A DNA stretch of 64,000 nt, from the NCBI GenBank assembly GCA_000697355.1, contig JNEN01001241.1, positions 62,001 through 126,000 on the forward strand, written 5' to 3'. Below are positions 35,558-46,446 of this stretch, one piece after another. Numbering within the stretch: position 1 is the stretch's first letter; each line of letters starts with the position of its first letter. The notes beneath the pieces are model-generated. The model searched no databases and was not told the origin of the DNA. It saw only the letters and a program-made list of their open reading frames with translations. Made by a program: the position numbers and the translations under genes. Source of the DNA: Syncephalastrum monosporum B8922. Taxonomy: Eukaryota; Mucoromycota; Mucoromycetes; Mucorales; Syncephalastraceae.

Positions 35558-36912
35558 ATGCTTTCACATTTGAAGTCTGTTCGCAACATCAAAAGCGGAT
35601 GGATGGGTTGCCGCATGACCCTGATGATTTTTGCACTGTGGGAGCTTGATGTCATTGAGTGGGTTATGCGCTATTTTTCAATGATTTTGTCACGTAAAAG
35701 ACTGATCATACTACACAGACGTTGCACATACCCACCTTTTCTTGGCTTTTTTGTTTTTCCTTTCACAGGTCTTCTCTTCGCCTTTCTCTCTTCGCTTAGC
35801 TGTCAACATATAATACTCATTGCTGCCATTCCACATGAGGAACGTACGATTGAGAACTTGCTGTGGTTGTCTTCCTGTGCGGTACGACTTCTCTTAATAC
35901 TCGAGGCGACACACTTTATTCTAAGCCTTTGATTTGTTCGTTATACAGGGCGGGAGTTATGAGCATTGCCTCTGTTTCCTTTGTAAGTGACTCTTTTTCC
36001 TTGCTTCTTTGTGTGCTTTAACCTGCAGTACGTTTTGCAGATTGTCTACGGCTGCTGCTTTTTGTATTTTCTGATCGGCAAAAATGGTAAGGAGCAGGTG
36101 CAACTTATTTTCAACTTATTTTCGTCGCTGATGAAATTACATAACCTCCAGTGATTTGGGCCTTTTTTCAGCAGGAGCACGGCGTAGCCATCCCACTTTG
36201 GGGCACGTGCGTAGCCGTTTCTGGCGTAGCTGCCCTCATTTCTGCTTTGGGCATCGTTGCCAACATGAGGGTAATGCTTGATATGATTATTATGATAATA
36301 GAATGGGAAAGAAGCATCTCATAAACGTGCTACTGATGATGGACAATCTCTCTCTCTTTTATGTAGCCCGAACGACCACTCATGACAATGTATCGTGTTG
36401 CCTATGGCTTCCTTTTCTCTTTTGTGCTCGTTGCGACCTTTGCAACTTGGATCACGCTCCTCATCAAACGCGACAATACGGTCAACAGCTGCAACCAGTA
36501 CATGGCGTCGCGCGGTTCCAGCATGACCACAGAAAGCATCTTCGGTGAGGATGATGAAGACTGTAGCTCTAAAGTTCACGCTCTGCTCGCTGTGGGAGCC
36601 ATTATTTGTTTCATCGGCAATGCCGCTCAGGTACGTGAACCAACGTTATTGACACCACAGCTAAAGTAAATGCAGCTCTACTTTGCTGTTGTCATTATGG
36701 CGCATGAGACCCATATACGAAAACTTAATGCCCCACGACCCTCCGAATACGACTTGGATCACCAGCATCCCTATCACCAGCATCAACCGATGCCGTACTA
36801 TCCGTCTCCAATCTCATCCTCATCCTCGCCTCCTCCGAAGCATGAGGGCCCTACCAAAGCGGTACATTTTTCAGAAGGCAAGGACAGCGCCCCTCCTCCA
36901 GCCTACTATTAA
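35558..36912 (+). CDS. Multipass membrane protein, function unknown
   Basis: I do not recognise the family. Likely exons: 35558-35693, 35769-35881, about 35949-35982, 36041-36086 (or from 36029), 36152-36270, 36367-36630 and 36676-36912. Hydrophobic segments are encoded by CRMTLMIFALWELDVIEW, LLFAFLSSLS through IILIAAI, VYGCCFLYFLIG, a Gly/Ala/Val helix ending ALGIVANM, YRVAYGFLFSFVLVATFATW and HALLAVGAIICFIGNAAQ plus following residues, so about six or seven spans. The hydrophilic C-terminus is His/Pro/Tyr/Ser-rich (HQHPYHQHQPMPYYP). The last four exons join cleanly. The second-to-third exon junction is one base out of phase with the best GT-AG pair, so either a weak donor (near 35864-35870) is used, the start lies at the ATG near 35956, or a frameshift is present. 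Confidence 0.6.
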
Positions 36913-38322
36913 GAGCGCTCTACCAGCTCTATCGGTATCCTTTTCGCATCCCTACGATCTATGTATGATGTCTGTGAATATGAATATTAATATAATTACG
37001 TGTGTATATGCTTTACTACTTCCATTCTGCGGAATGTGCGCGAATACACAAGCGTCCACTTCTTTAGTTGAACTCATATCCTCCCCTGAGATGATTCAGA
37101 AAAATGCAAGGTGTCTTATGTCAATCTTTTGTTCAGTTAGCAGAAATGATTTTAGGTCAGACAACGGGCAGAGACTAACACAACGGTAAAGGTGAGTATG
37201 CTGTTGAAATCCTTCTATACCGAGGCAGAGTTTGAAAAGAAGGCTGAAAAGAGCAACAAAGGGTTGGCTGTTACTCAAGGAAGTTTGAACGTTCAGGACT
37301 GTACCAGGACTGTACCACTGCTTCATGCCATCATGGGAAGTCATAGGACGCGGGTAAATAGAGAATAAATGTTTTATATACGCCAACTAGCCTACGAGAA
37401 TTCGTTCCGAAATCAGTTCTCGTGGACTACACTTCATTTTATATCACATAATAAGCGGCCCGATCCGGGGTCGCTAGTGCGCGCTCACGGCGCGCTGCCT
37501 CCGGCTCACCTAAGCTGAATGCACGTTTGAGTCACACTGACACATTACCCAGTTGCAGACATTTTGATCTGGGGCGATGGTTATGAGAGACGTTTTAACG
37601 GTGGTTCCGGCCACCGACCGCGTACGCTAGATGATCACAAACGCTGGAGAAGGAAGGGAGAAGAGGCGGAAGAGCAGACAACGAGCTACATATACAGCGG
37701 AAGAAGGTTATTGATGTCCAAAACCTGTACTCTTGACATGACAACTTACTTTCATGCACACCGGTGCAGTTGGGGTAGGCAGCCGGTGGCAAAGGGACTG
37801 GGGGGGGGAAAGCAGCGATCAATGTTGCGCTTATTAGTTTATATTTGTAACCTAAATCCTTTACTTGTCAGAAGGAAGACTTGACCAGAGTAAAGAAAGG
37901 AAGAAGAAAAGTAGACTTGAGAGAAAACAATCGTCTTCTATGAGACAGACTCACATCAATGAACTTACATGCGATTACATAAACCGCGTCTGCCAATGGG
38001 ATATAGAACGCAAGAACAAAAGACCTTAGTGAAGACTGACGTCAAAACTTTTCGCGTTTCAGAGGATGCATTGGTCTACTTTGCTCTCACGCGCATCATC
38101 TTTACCGAAGGACACAGGAAGAAAGGCCCTGATAAAGATTGATGTCAGGTACCGTTCACGTTTCAAAGTGGTTACTTTGCCGGACGCCCTGACGGGGGTT
38201 GGACCCGGGTCTCCAGTACTTGCATTCATAAATAGTTATGGGACAAACATATAATATATATAAAAAATTACTATAATAATACAGAGCGATCCAAGTATAT
38301 ATTCATATTGATGTACAAAAGC
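36913..38322. other. Convergent intergenic region with repeat copy
   Basis: Between the membrane-protein gene and the P450 gene. Contains copy 2 of the dispersed repeat plus a low-complexity A/G-rich stretch near 37880-37930. No gene seen. Confidence 0.6.
37387..38050 (+). repeat. Dispersed degenerate repeat, copy 2 (with insertion)
   Basis: Blocks A, B and C of the element at 23818-24145 recur in order: ctagcct with ccgaaatcagttctcgt (37387-37425), a GC-rich block with agcggcccgatccggggtcg (about 37452), and aaccgcgtctgccaa (37981-37995) followed by a TGACGTCA palindrome (about 38036). Blocks B and C are ~0.5 kb apart here against ~0.2 kb in copy 1, so this copy carries extra DNA or copy 1 a deletion. 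The A block can fold (cgagaa...ttctcg). Confidence 0.55.
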
Positions 38323-40601
38323 CTAATGACGCTTCTTGAAGGTGACAGTAAGGTCGCTGATTGATGTGATGCCAAAAACGATCCCCCGAAGCTGAAGCTT
38401 CTCTTTGTGAATCGAGTTCTTCGGAAGATGGAAGGTGAATTTGCGTACTACAACCATATTTGATGAGACACATTGAGCAGCCGAACGAAAGCCAAAGCAC
38501 TTCACTTACAAAGTAGGGAGAGAACAACGCGCTGCTCGACGAGAGAAAACTGCATGCCCACGCATCTATGCCCCAAAAATATATGTAAGTATACGAAGTT
38601 CGACCAAGCATTCTTTTCACTGACTGTCTTCCGCCGTTGCTGAAGGGCACCCATGCCAACCCAGATCCAGGCTGGCGCTCTGCTTCACCGCCAGGTAGGA
38701 AGCGTTCAGGCTTGAAAGAGTCGGGGGACTCCCATACATCGGGATTACGGTGAAGATCAAAGATATTGATGTTCACCATCGTTCCTTTCGGGATAAAATG
38801 GCCATTGAGATCACAGTCCTCGTTTGCCACCCGAGTGGTTGTGCCATAAAGCGGGTTATACAGACGTAGCGTCTACGAGAAGAGCATCAGCAATGGCACA
38901 CGTGAGACCATGTATCAAGCAGTACCTCCTTAATCACTGCGTTGAGATAGGTCATTTGCTTGGTCTGGTCATAACTGGGAGTCATGTCATCAGAACCGTC
39001 TCCGAGGATAGAGATGGCTTCCTGGCGAGCTCTCTCTTGTACATCCTAGCAGCGCTAATGAATACATACTTCTGCAGTTCCAGGTAGTGTTCACTCACAG
39101 GATGACGCGCCATCTCATAGATAATGTAGGAGAGAGCGTAGGCGGTGGTATCATGGCCTAAATGAACACGCAAAACATGCGTAAGACACTTGCGCGTGGC
39201 TGTATCGCTTTCTTTCAAACTTACCGGCCAAGAAGAAAATACAGAGGTTCGACTGTTCATCAAAGAAAGTTACAATACCGTTCAAGATCTGATTATAAAG
39301 CTCACTATCTTTCTTACCTTAAGCTCTTCGTTCGATAGGGACGCGGCGTCCCCCTCCTCTAATCCGCTTTCGATCATTAGGGAGAGAAGATCATTCTCGT
39401 TATCTTCGACGGACGCGAGCTTCTTCTCGGCAATGACGTTCCTCTTGTTTTCAATGATTTGGTCGAGCATTGCGAGGAATTCGGTCAGGTTGGCGTGGGC
39501 CTTGCGTCGCTCAGGAAACATCCACAATAGTTTTGTATCAAAAATAGGAAACATAATAAACAGCGGCTTGATCATGCCATCCTTGATGCTGTTGTATCCC
39601 GTCACCCACTTGTTGTCCTTGTCGCGAAGTGCATTGAAATTGAAGCCGAAGCCTAGGGTATGTATAAGAAATATGAGTTGTGCTCATGTTCGCGTAGGGT
39701 GTCTCCTACGATATATGCATGTTTGCTATGTATTTTGTATGTACCAGCACGGCCAATGGCATCCAAGGTCAGGCGACTAAAGAGATCGACGACGTCAAAG
39801 GTATCTTGGCCCTCCATGGCAGCAAACATCTCATGCGTCTGGCTGGCAAACATCTTTACAGGAAATGCACGGTGGAAGGCTGGGTTGGCGATCTGGCATG
39901 TACAAAATCAGTGACATATTAAGCTTTCGACGCGCATTAATATGATAAAATGTAGCACGAATACCTTTCGATGGCGCTTCCAATCGTGTCCAGAAAGGAA
40001 GACGATGTTGGGGCCTCCAACGAAACGATGGATAAGCGTACCTTCCAGGCCCATGGTCGTCTCCGACTTGGGGAAGTTATCTAAAGAATTACCATGCATA
40101 AGCGAGATCGAAAGGCAATTCAATACTGGATACCTGTTTTGAAGAGCATCGTCTTGACAGCCAACGGCTCGGCCAGATCCACCACCCATCCCTCGGCTGC
40201 GAATCGCTGCGCATACAAAGGGTCAACCGAAGTCGGAACCGCATGAGCTTGCATATGCGTCACTTGTATCCGTGAGCACGTACCGTGTAAACGCCGCCGT
40301 GGGACATGGCGGGACGGATAACTTTTCTTGAAAAGTCGTATGCAAGGTCGTCGCGGAAGAGCGACATGAGCGTATCGAACCAATTGCACTGAGGCAGGTG
40401 GCGCAACTGTGGAGGTGGACGGCAGACGCGACGATACAAGCGCACTGCAGTGCCAACGACGGTCAGCGCCGTCAGTGCTGCAGCCACGTTGAACGAGCGA
40501 CGCTTGTGGCTGGCAACGTAGCCCGCGTAAGCTGTCAAGAGGTCCAGGACCGGGCGGGCCAGGTCGGCCCCGCGTGCCATGAGAGTGCTTGTGAGTGGCA
40601 T
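38323..40601 (-). CDS. Cytochrome P450 monooxygenase, ER-anchored
   Basis: Haem-thiolate oxygenase of the endoplasmic reticulum, taking electrons from NADPH-P450 reductase. Exons (minus): 40601-40284, 40206-40134, 40080-39965, 39892-39745, 39652-39318, 39252-39225, 39157-39099, 39045-38926, 38872-38625, 38565-38510 and 38447-38323, giving 541 aa. A hydrophobic helix near residues 45-60 (FNVAAALTALTVVGTAVRLY) is the anchor. Diagnostic motifs: I-helix AGHDTTA (~339-345), ExxR in KETLRL (Glu399, Arg402), PERF in SFKPERFLPGG and the haem loop FSNGGRQCVG with Cys483 as ligand. The codon before the ligand is split across an intron. The CYP family number and substrate cannot be read from sequence. 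The 28-nt exon at 39252-39225 depends on acceptor gaacag; the nearer AG would leave a 29-nt intron. Confidence 0.92.
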
Positions 40602-41006
40602 GAGCAATGAGGAGAATCGTGAACGACGGGACGCTCGGCTCACACTCGCGCTCTTTTCATATTGGAGCAAGAGCCGTCAAGAGACACACTCATTCGGTGA
40701 TACACGGCCTTCTAATTGCGCGCGCTTCGGCGGGTGCCGCGGCTTTGTAACCCGCTGCTCAAAGGGTCTCTCTTTGGGTTAGGTAAGCAAGCTTTTCGGT
40801 GCCTCTGCCTTTCCATGTATCGTTCGCCTGCCATGCAATGTGATTACGCATGTTGTGTCAGACAGTGATACTTGCACAAAAAGGTATGTATAATGTTTAT
40901 TTGACAATGCAGGTACATATGCTTTTGTTCAGAACTCCATCGACGTTTCTGCTTGAGCTATAGAAAAACGGGGAAAGAGGTCAGCTGAAAAATCCACTTT
41001 TCCTGG
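40602..41006. promoter_or_regulatory. P450 upstream region and primase 3' region
   Basis: 405 bp between two minus-strand genes, holding the P450 promoter and the primase transcript end. No clear motif. Confidence 0.5.
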
Positions 41007-42865
41007 TCAACCGCTCAACCACTTGCCTCGTTTTGATCGTTGTCGTTCCAGCAACAGCTTGTTAACAAACTTTTCAAATATCTCGATGGACGGCTTCAAA
41101 GATGTTTTCTTATAGTCTATCATTGAATGCATGAGCTCGTCTTGCTCGTCGTTCTTGCCCTCCTCTTCTTCATTTACCTGGTACGCGTTTGCGCTCTTCA
41201 TCGGCCTTATCTTGATCGAACGCATCCAGCTCTGCGCAAATCTGGTCGAGTGTGGGCACCTGAAGTGGGTTGAAGTTCTCACAGTCCTCCGCAGAGAAAG
41301 GCACGCATACGCGTTCTAGACATGAGAAGCAGTTAGATCGTTACCATTTCATCCAGACACCACAGCCTCCAAACTTACGTGTCTTGGGATGGACGCAGAA
41401 AGGACTCTTGAGCAAATGATTAATGTTGGTAGAGACTTTGTCATCCAGGCGTGGGTATGTGTATTGGAAAAGAATGTCGCGTGGCAGATTTTTGTCCTAG
41501 CAGCAAGGTTAACACTCTTGCTGGAACACACTAGGAGAAGAAGCATGCTGGGTTGTACCTGTTTCGAGTTTTCGAGGGCGTGTCGCAAGTCATTCCATTT
41601 TTCAGTACCCGGTCGTGATGGGTCCTTGCTCCACTCTTCCTCGAGGGCGTCCCGCATGGTTGCGTCGGGCAGGATGGCCAGCACCTTGCTCCAGCTTTCG
41701 GGTGCGTCCAACATGGCCTGGTCTTCAAGGAGGAGAGGAACGAAATAGGGCTTGACGATATCCAGAGATCGCCTGTTGCATAGAGGGTAAGACATACACA
41801 TTCCTTTTCTTCTTGCTTCTCCTCTCACTGTACGTACTGGAGGGAGGGGTGTAATACATAAGGAAGCTTGACTTTTCTGTTCATCTCGGATCCGCCCTTG
41901 ATGATCTCAAGGTACGAGACGATGGCTTTTCTAGCCGTGTTTTCCATGACTCGTGCGCGCGGATCGGCCACCCAGCAATGCACACCACGACGACCCGAGT
42001 ACACCCACAGCATGTGCTCAAATCCAAAGTCCTCTACACACAGTGTACAGTGTTGAGCCAAATATCCATACCACCATAAGGGCATTCATTCCCTTTTCTT
42101 TTCTTGTCCTTTTTTTTTTTTTTTACCTTTAAGAGCGGCATCGATGACCTTGACTGCAATGGTCATGAACGTCCAGCATTTGAGACAAATATCGCCGCCA
42201 CTGCAGCATGTTCGAATGTCGTCGTAATCGGTCATATCGATATCAAACACGAGTTCCTTTTCCAGAGGGCGAAACACCTTGTCATTCACGGTTTTCTTGT
42301 CGCGGGGCTGCACATTGTAGACCGCGCCAATGTCGATTTTTACAGGTTGAAGGCGCTCGATCTCTTTCTGTAACGCTTCAGCATTCGGGAACGAGTTGTA
42401 ACGAATGTAGATGTCTGACGCGAGGGTAAAACTGAATTCTCGGTGCGAAAAGTTTCTCGTAGGCTCTGTTTAGAGGAATGGTTCAGCGATCGACTTTTCA
42501 ATTGTGACAATCGATGGCGTTACCATAGCCGTAGTTGAGCCACTGGTAGTAGGTTTTGTAGGGAAACAGGCGCTGATAAAAGGTACGAAGGAGGAACTGA
42601 GGGTTGTCGTTGCTAACGGCAGCAAGTAGAGTGTGAATTAACAGAAGTAGAATCCGGAGCAAAGCGTACCGAAGAGCCACTTGAGCCATTTTATTGTCGA
42701 CTTGCTCGACCATGTCAAAGTCGGCATCGTCCATGTCGAATTCGGCCATGTCGATGTCCTGAAGATCAGGGTGGAGTGCTATTCAAGACAGTCGAGGTAA
42801 GGTACGTGCGCTGATCAGGTTTAATGCTACTTGCCCTGAGGCTCACTGGCTGTACTTGGCGACAT
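41007..42865 (-). CDS. PRI1: DNA primase small (catalytic) subunit
   Basis: Makes RNA primers in the DNA polymerase alpha-primase complex. Exons (minus): 42865-42835, 42778-42670, 42612-42524, 42465-42127, 42033-41838, 41772-41559, 41496-41379, 41315-41178 and 41116-41007, giving 447 aa (human PRIM1 420). Catalytic aspartates lie in [13 protein letters not shown] (Asp151, Asp153), and the nucleotide-binding hallmark [13 protein letters not shown] (~201-213) is intact. A Cys cluster ([13 protein letters not shown]) matches the structural zinc site. Family sequence near the end ([18 protein letters not shown]) is in frame only if a 61-nt intron (41177-41117) is removed. The first intron (42834-42779) is GC-AG with donor gcaagt. 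The gene is head to head with CSN4. Confidence 0.94.
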
Positions 42866-43397
42866 TGTTGTCTTGTATCCTGTGAGGAGTGAGGTGGGAG
42901 GAATACTCGAAAGGAATGCGTCGTTTGAAAGAAATTATTTCTTTTTCAAAATTGGACACGACGCGACGCGTTCCCCGGAGTTGACCGCGCTTGTTCGCGT
43001 ACATTATGAATATGTGCTTCAAATTGGAGGATTTGCAACGTATCAAAAGTGCTCATCACATTGTTGTAGCATGTACATGATCAGTCCCTCATGCTACATT
43101 GACTTCGTCTCTACTACTGGGAAGTAAAGTATTGCGCATGTAAGCGTGCACATCCTTGCTCCCACAAAGGAAAAGCAGTAGTGATATATAAATCACATCT
43201 TTGATCGAAAGAGCGACTGGCCATGACTGACTCAGATATACTGTAGCTTCGCTCGAATGCTTCATAATGCTTAACTGTGAAAGTGACTGTACATACAGTG
43301 GGTGATATGCGTAGATGATATGTGTCCAAATTCAACGGGAACGTGCAGCAGCGGGAAGACAAAAAATCGACCTTCTCCGTTATTCACACCTTTAAGA
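42866..43397. promoter_or_regulatory. Bidirectional promoter, primase / CSN4
   Basis: 532 bp between divergent ATGs must carry both promoters. Two adjacent ACGCG-type sequences (gacacgacgcgacgcg, about 42955-42970) resemble the MluI cell-cycle box core (ACGCG) bound by MBF-type factors in fungi, which commonly drive S-phase genes such as primase. Confidence 0.5.
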
Positions 43398-44799
43398 ATG
43401 GACATCGCCAGTCGGCTAGAGCAATGCATTCATCGAGCGCAGCAAAAGGACAAGCTTGACGAATTCCAGAGCATACTCGACGACATCTTATCGAGCGATG
43501 ATCCCGCCCAGGACCTGAAGCTCTTCCTGGCGGCCGTCCTCGACGAACGCGTGGCGCTGGTCGTGGCATGGCAGTTGCTGACGCAGTTTATTGACTTGTT
43601 TGGCACGCGCATCACCGACCACGACTTGCAGAAGGATCTCTTGCTCTTTGCGATCGACCAAGCACAACCGCGGGCGGTCAGTTTCGAGGAGCAGCTGTCG
43701 CAGTGGCGTGAAAAGCTGGCGGGGGTGTACGAGGAAGAAGAGGAGTTTTTAGAGGCAGCGCAGGTCCTGCAGGGCATTGCGCTCGACTCGGGCCACCGCC
43801 AGATCTCGGACGACTACAAGCTGCGCGTCTACATCCGCATCGTGCGCCTTCTTCTGGAGGTCGACGAAGCCGTCTCGGCCGATGCGTACCTCAACCGCGC
43901 CGCGCTGCTGATCCCCAACTCGACCGACTTCGTCCTCAACCTCACCTTCAAGCTCTCGCAGGCACGCATCCTCGACGCCAAGCGCCGCTTCCTCGAGGCG
44001 TGCTCCAAATACCACGAGCTCAGTTTTGTGAGCCAGCTCGATGAGGATGAACGTATCCAGTGCTTGTGAGTCCTGACGATGATGTTGTGACACGATGGCA
44101 GGATTGCTCACTAACGGACTCACTCTTTTTTTTCTTACTTATTCTTTTTTTTTTGCTACGCTCCCCAGAACGGCTGCCGTGCAGTGTGCTGTCTTGGCCG
44201 GCGCAGGTCCCCAACGGTCACGTACGCTCGCCACGCTGTACAAGGACGAACGCACCCATCACCTCGCCTCGTTCCCCATCCTCGAAAAGACCTATCTGGA
44301 GCGCGTGATTCGACCCGACCAGGTCGCCGAGTTCCTGCCCACCCTCAAACCCCACCACCGCGCCAAGCTCGGCGACGGCACCACCGTCTTTGACCGTGCC
44401 ATCCGCGAGCACAACCTGCTTTCCGCATCCAAAATCTACAACAACATCACCTTTGGCGAACTGGCCATCTTGCTCGACGTATCACCCGAGAAGGCGGAGG
44501 AGATCGCATGCCAGATGATCACGGAAAACCGCATGGTCGGCAGCATTGACCAGCTCGATGCGCTCATCTCCTTCGAGTCCGGTGGGGCGGCGCACACGGA
44601 ACGAGGGGACGCGATCGCTGCCACGGCTGCAGCAGTGAGCGGATCGATTCAAAAAAGCCGGCGCATGGAGCAGTCCATGCTCGAGATATCCAAATGGGAC
44701 TCGGCGATCCAGACCCTTTGCCACGACGTGGATACCATTATCACCGAGATCCACACAAAGTATCCCGAATATGCAACCAGTCATCTCATGGTAGACTAG
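43398..44799 (+). CDS. CSN4: COP9 signalosome subunit 4
   Basis: PCI-domain subunit of the COP9 signalosome, which removes Nedd8 from cullins in the nucleus and cytosol. Exons 43398-44065 and 44169-44799 give 432 aa (human CSN4 406). A helical-repeat N-terminal half ([42 protein letters not shown]) leads into the PCI domain, with [25 protein letters not shown] and [23 protein letters not shown], both characteristic of CSN4. The winged-helix end is [24 protein letters not shown]. An in-frame upstream ATG at 43302 was passed over because the added residues match nothing in the family. Confidence 0.93.
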
Positions 44800-44960
44800 A
44801 TTTCGACAAAGAGAAGTCAGGGATTTAATTTGGGAGTCAGGGGTTGTACTTTGGCAATATAGGGACATCAGCGAAAAAAAAAGAAAAAAAAAAAGGAAAA
44901 ACAAATGAGAATAAAATAAGAAAAAGGAAGGAACAAAACTATAAGAGCAAGAATAGGCTA

Positions 44961-45218
44961 TTAGTTTGGCTGGAAGCCGCAGAAGCATTGGCCTTTGTTG
45001 CAGACGGCGCGCATCTCCTTGCCAGCAATCGCGTGATCACGAAGGCACGCCTGCTCACAATCGCTCTTTTCTCTGCCTTCCGCGCACTGGAGACCGCAAT
45101 CTTCTTGTCGCTTGAACATCGAGTGGGTCGCTTCCACGGCATAGGCTTGGCGGTGGTAGGAACCGGCGTGTACGCATGCGGCGAGGAGGGCGAGGGTCAG
45201 GACTTTGAGGTGAAGCAT
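44961..45218 (-). CDS. Secreted Cys-rich peptide precursor, defensin-like (CS-alpha-beta pattern)
   Basis: Single exon, 85 aa, from the ATG at 45218; the in-frame ATG at 45233 adds five residues. Residues 1-18 form a signal peptide (MLHLKVLTLALLAACVHA). A short pro-segment ends in the dibasic site FKR, a Kex2-type cleavage point, leaving a mature peptide of about 48 residues beginning QED. The mature part has seven cysteines spaced C-x3-C-x8-C-x3-C-x14-C-x4-C-x-C. The CxxxC plus CxC pair, and the GxC before the last cysteine (KGQCFC), agree with a cysteine-stabilised alpha-beta defensin fold. An unpaired seventh Cys is odd. It could equally be a small secreted effector. An upstream AT-rich region has a TATATACTTT-like stretch near 45303. 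Confidence 0.65.
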   Translation of the reverse strand: MLHLKVLTLALLAACVHAGSYHRQAYAVEATHSMFKRQEDCGLQCAEGREKSDCEQACLRDHAIAGKEMRAVCNKGQCFCGFQPN

Positions 45219-46446
45219 GGTGCTTTTTAACAAGGATATATCGTAGATGTAATGTGTAGAGTTGTCTAGGTAAACCTACGCATGGTGCAGACGACAGGCC
45301 TAACTTATATACTTTTTGGACTTTTCCGTCTCCTTTTAATAAACATCTCCTAACAAAATGAACATCAAGTGTAGGGTGAAACTAACAGAGAAGAAAAGAA
45401 TGAGAGCGCGGGGCTACGTTCGCGAATAGGAGACTCTTTCATAGTAACACGAAGGGAGTTCGACGAATACGAAGTGTTATTTTTAAGTGCTTCTTCTGCA
45501 CTACTGCTGTCGAGGATCAGGGACGTAAGGGGTCAAAGAGTCCTGATAAATTCGTGTTGAAGCCCGATGTTTAGATCTTTTTGATATACACACATTGTGT
45601 CACTTGCATAATTGCGCTTGCTTTCGCGTAGATCATTCATATTCATGCTGTATGCGTTCATTCTGTTTCGCCGTGTGACACAAGAGCAAACAAAGGTAGA
45701 GTAAAAACCGCAGAAGATTAAACAAGTCAGCTTTCGCCCATATTATGCTGTATCCCTGTCAGCTCTTTTACTCGCGCATGGGGCGTATGGCATGGAGAAA
45801 CGTTCTAGACCAACTTACAGTACATCGAAGTCAAGGTACCCTCTTTTTATGCAGCAAGAGCAGTACGTGTAGTTTCCCAGCGTCGTTCCTTTGCTGTATG
45901 CTCCTGTGATCGCAGGTCAAGACAAATGGTATGCACTAAAGCAATGGTAATCTCTACAACATGGTCGAGGAAGCAGCAGCAGCAGCAGCTACACACAAAC
46001 ATCCGATGACAGACTGGTATTGTCCTCTGCACAGCACGGAGGCCGGCGAAAATGTAGAATACACGAGAAATTTCCAGGCTGGATGCGTCAGCAGAAATAA
46101 AAAGGTACCCTGCCATCATGGGTTTTTTGGCCACATACAGTATCTACATTTAATAAAGTTCATGGAGCAGTTTCTGTTTGTGAGCTCAAGTGGTTTGAGG
46201 TCCAGACGGGTAGTAAAATGTGAGGAAAGCTTAAGTGGATCTGACGCAGAATCTCATTGGCTGGGACAGCATTTAGGTAGCAGATAGCCACACCCTTCGA
46301 GTTTCCCAAAAAGGGCGTCGGCGTGCGAAATCATGACGTTGAGCTGACTTCTCATGGATGAAAGCAACCCACGCTGAAACACCCACACACACACGCACAC
46401 ACTACTTTCTCTCTTGTTTTTTCTATTTTCCTTTTCTCTGACACTT
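45219..46446. other. Intergenic, no gene seen
   Basis: Divergent space between the Cys-rich peptide gene and the SAP-domain gene. A short CAG/GCA trinucleotide run lies at about 45971-45990. Frames through it have no family match. A CA-repeat and CT-rich leader (46382-46445) directly precede the SAP gene. Confidence 0.55.

Noticed and set aside
39253..39291. Longer P450 exon starting at atcttgaacgg
   Set aside because: It would leave an intron of only 29 nt; acceptor gaacag gives a normal ~65-nt intron and joins to the AGHDTTA region cleanly.
45961..46287. 108-codon frame starting in a GCA repeat
   Set aside because: The Ala run comes from a trinucleotide repeat, and the rest has no family match or promoter features.
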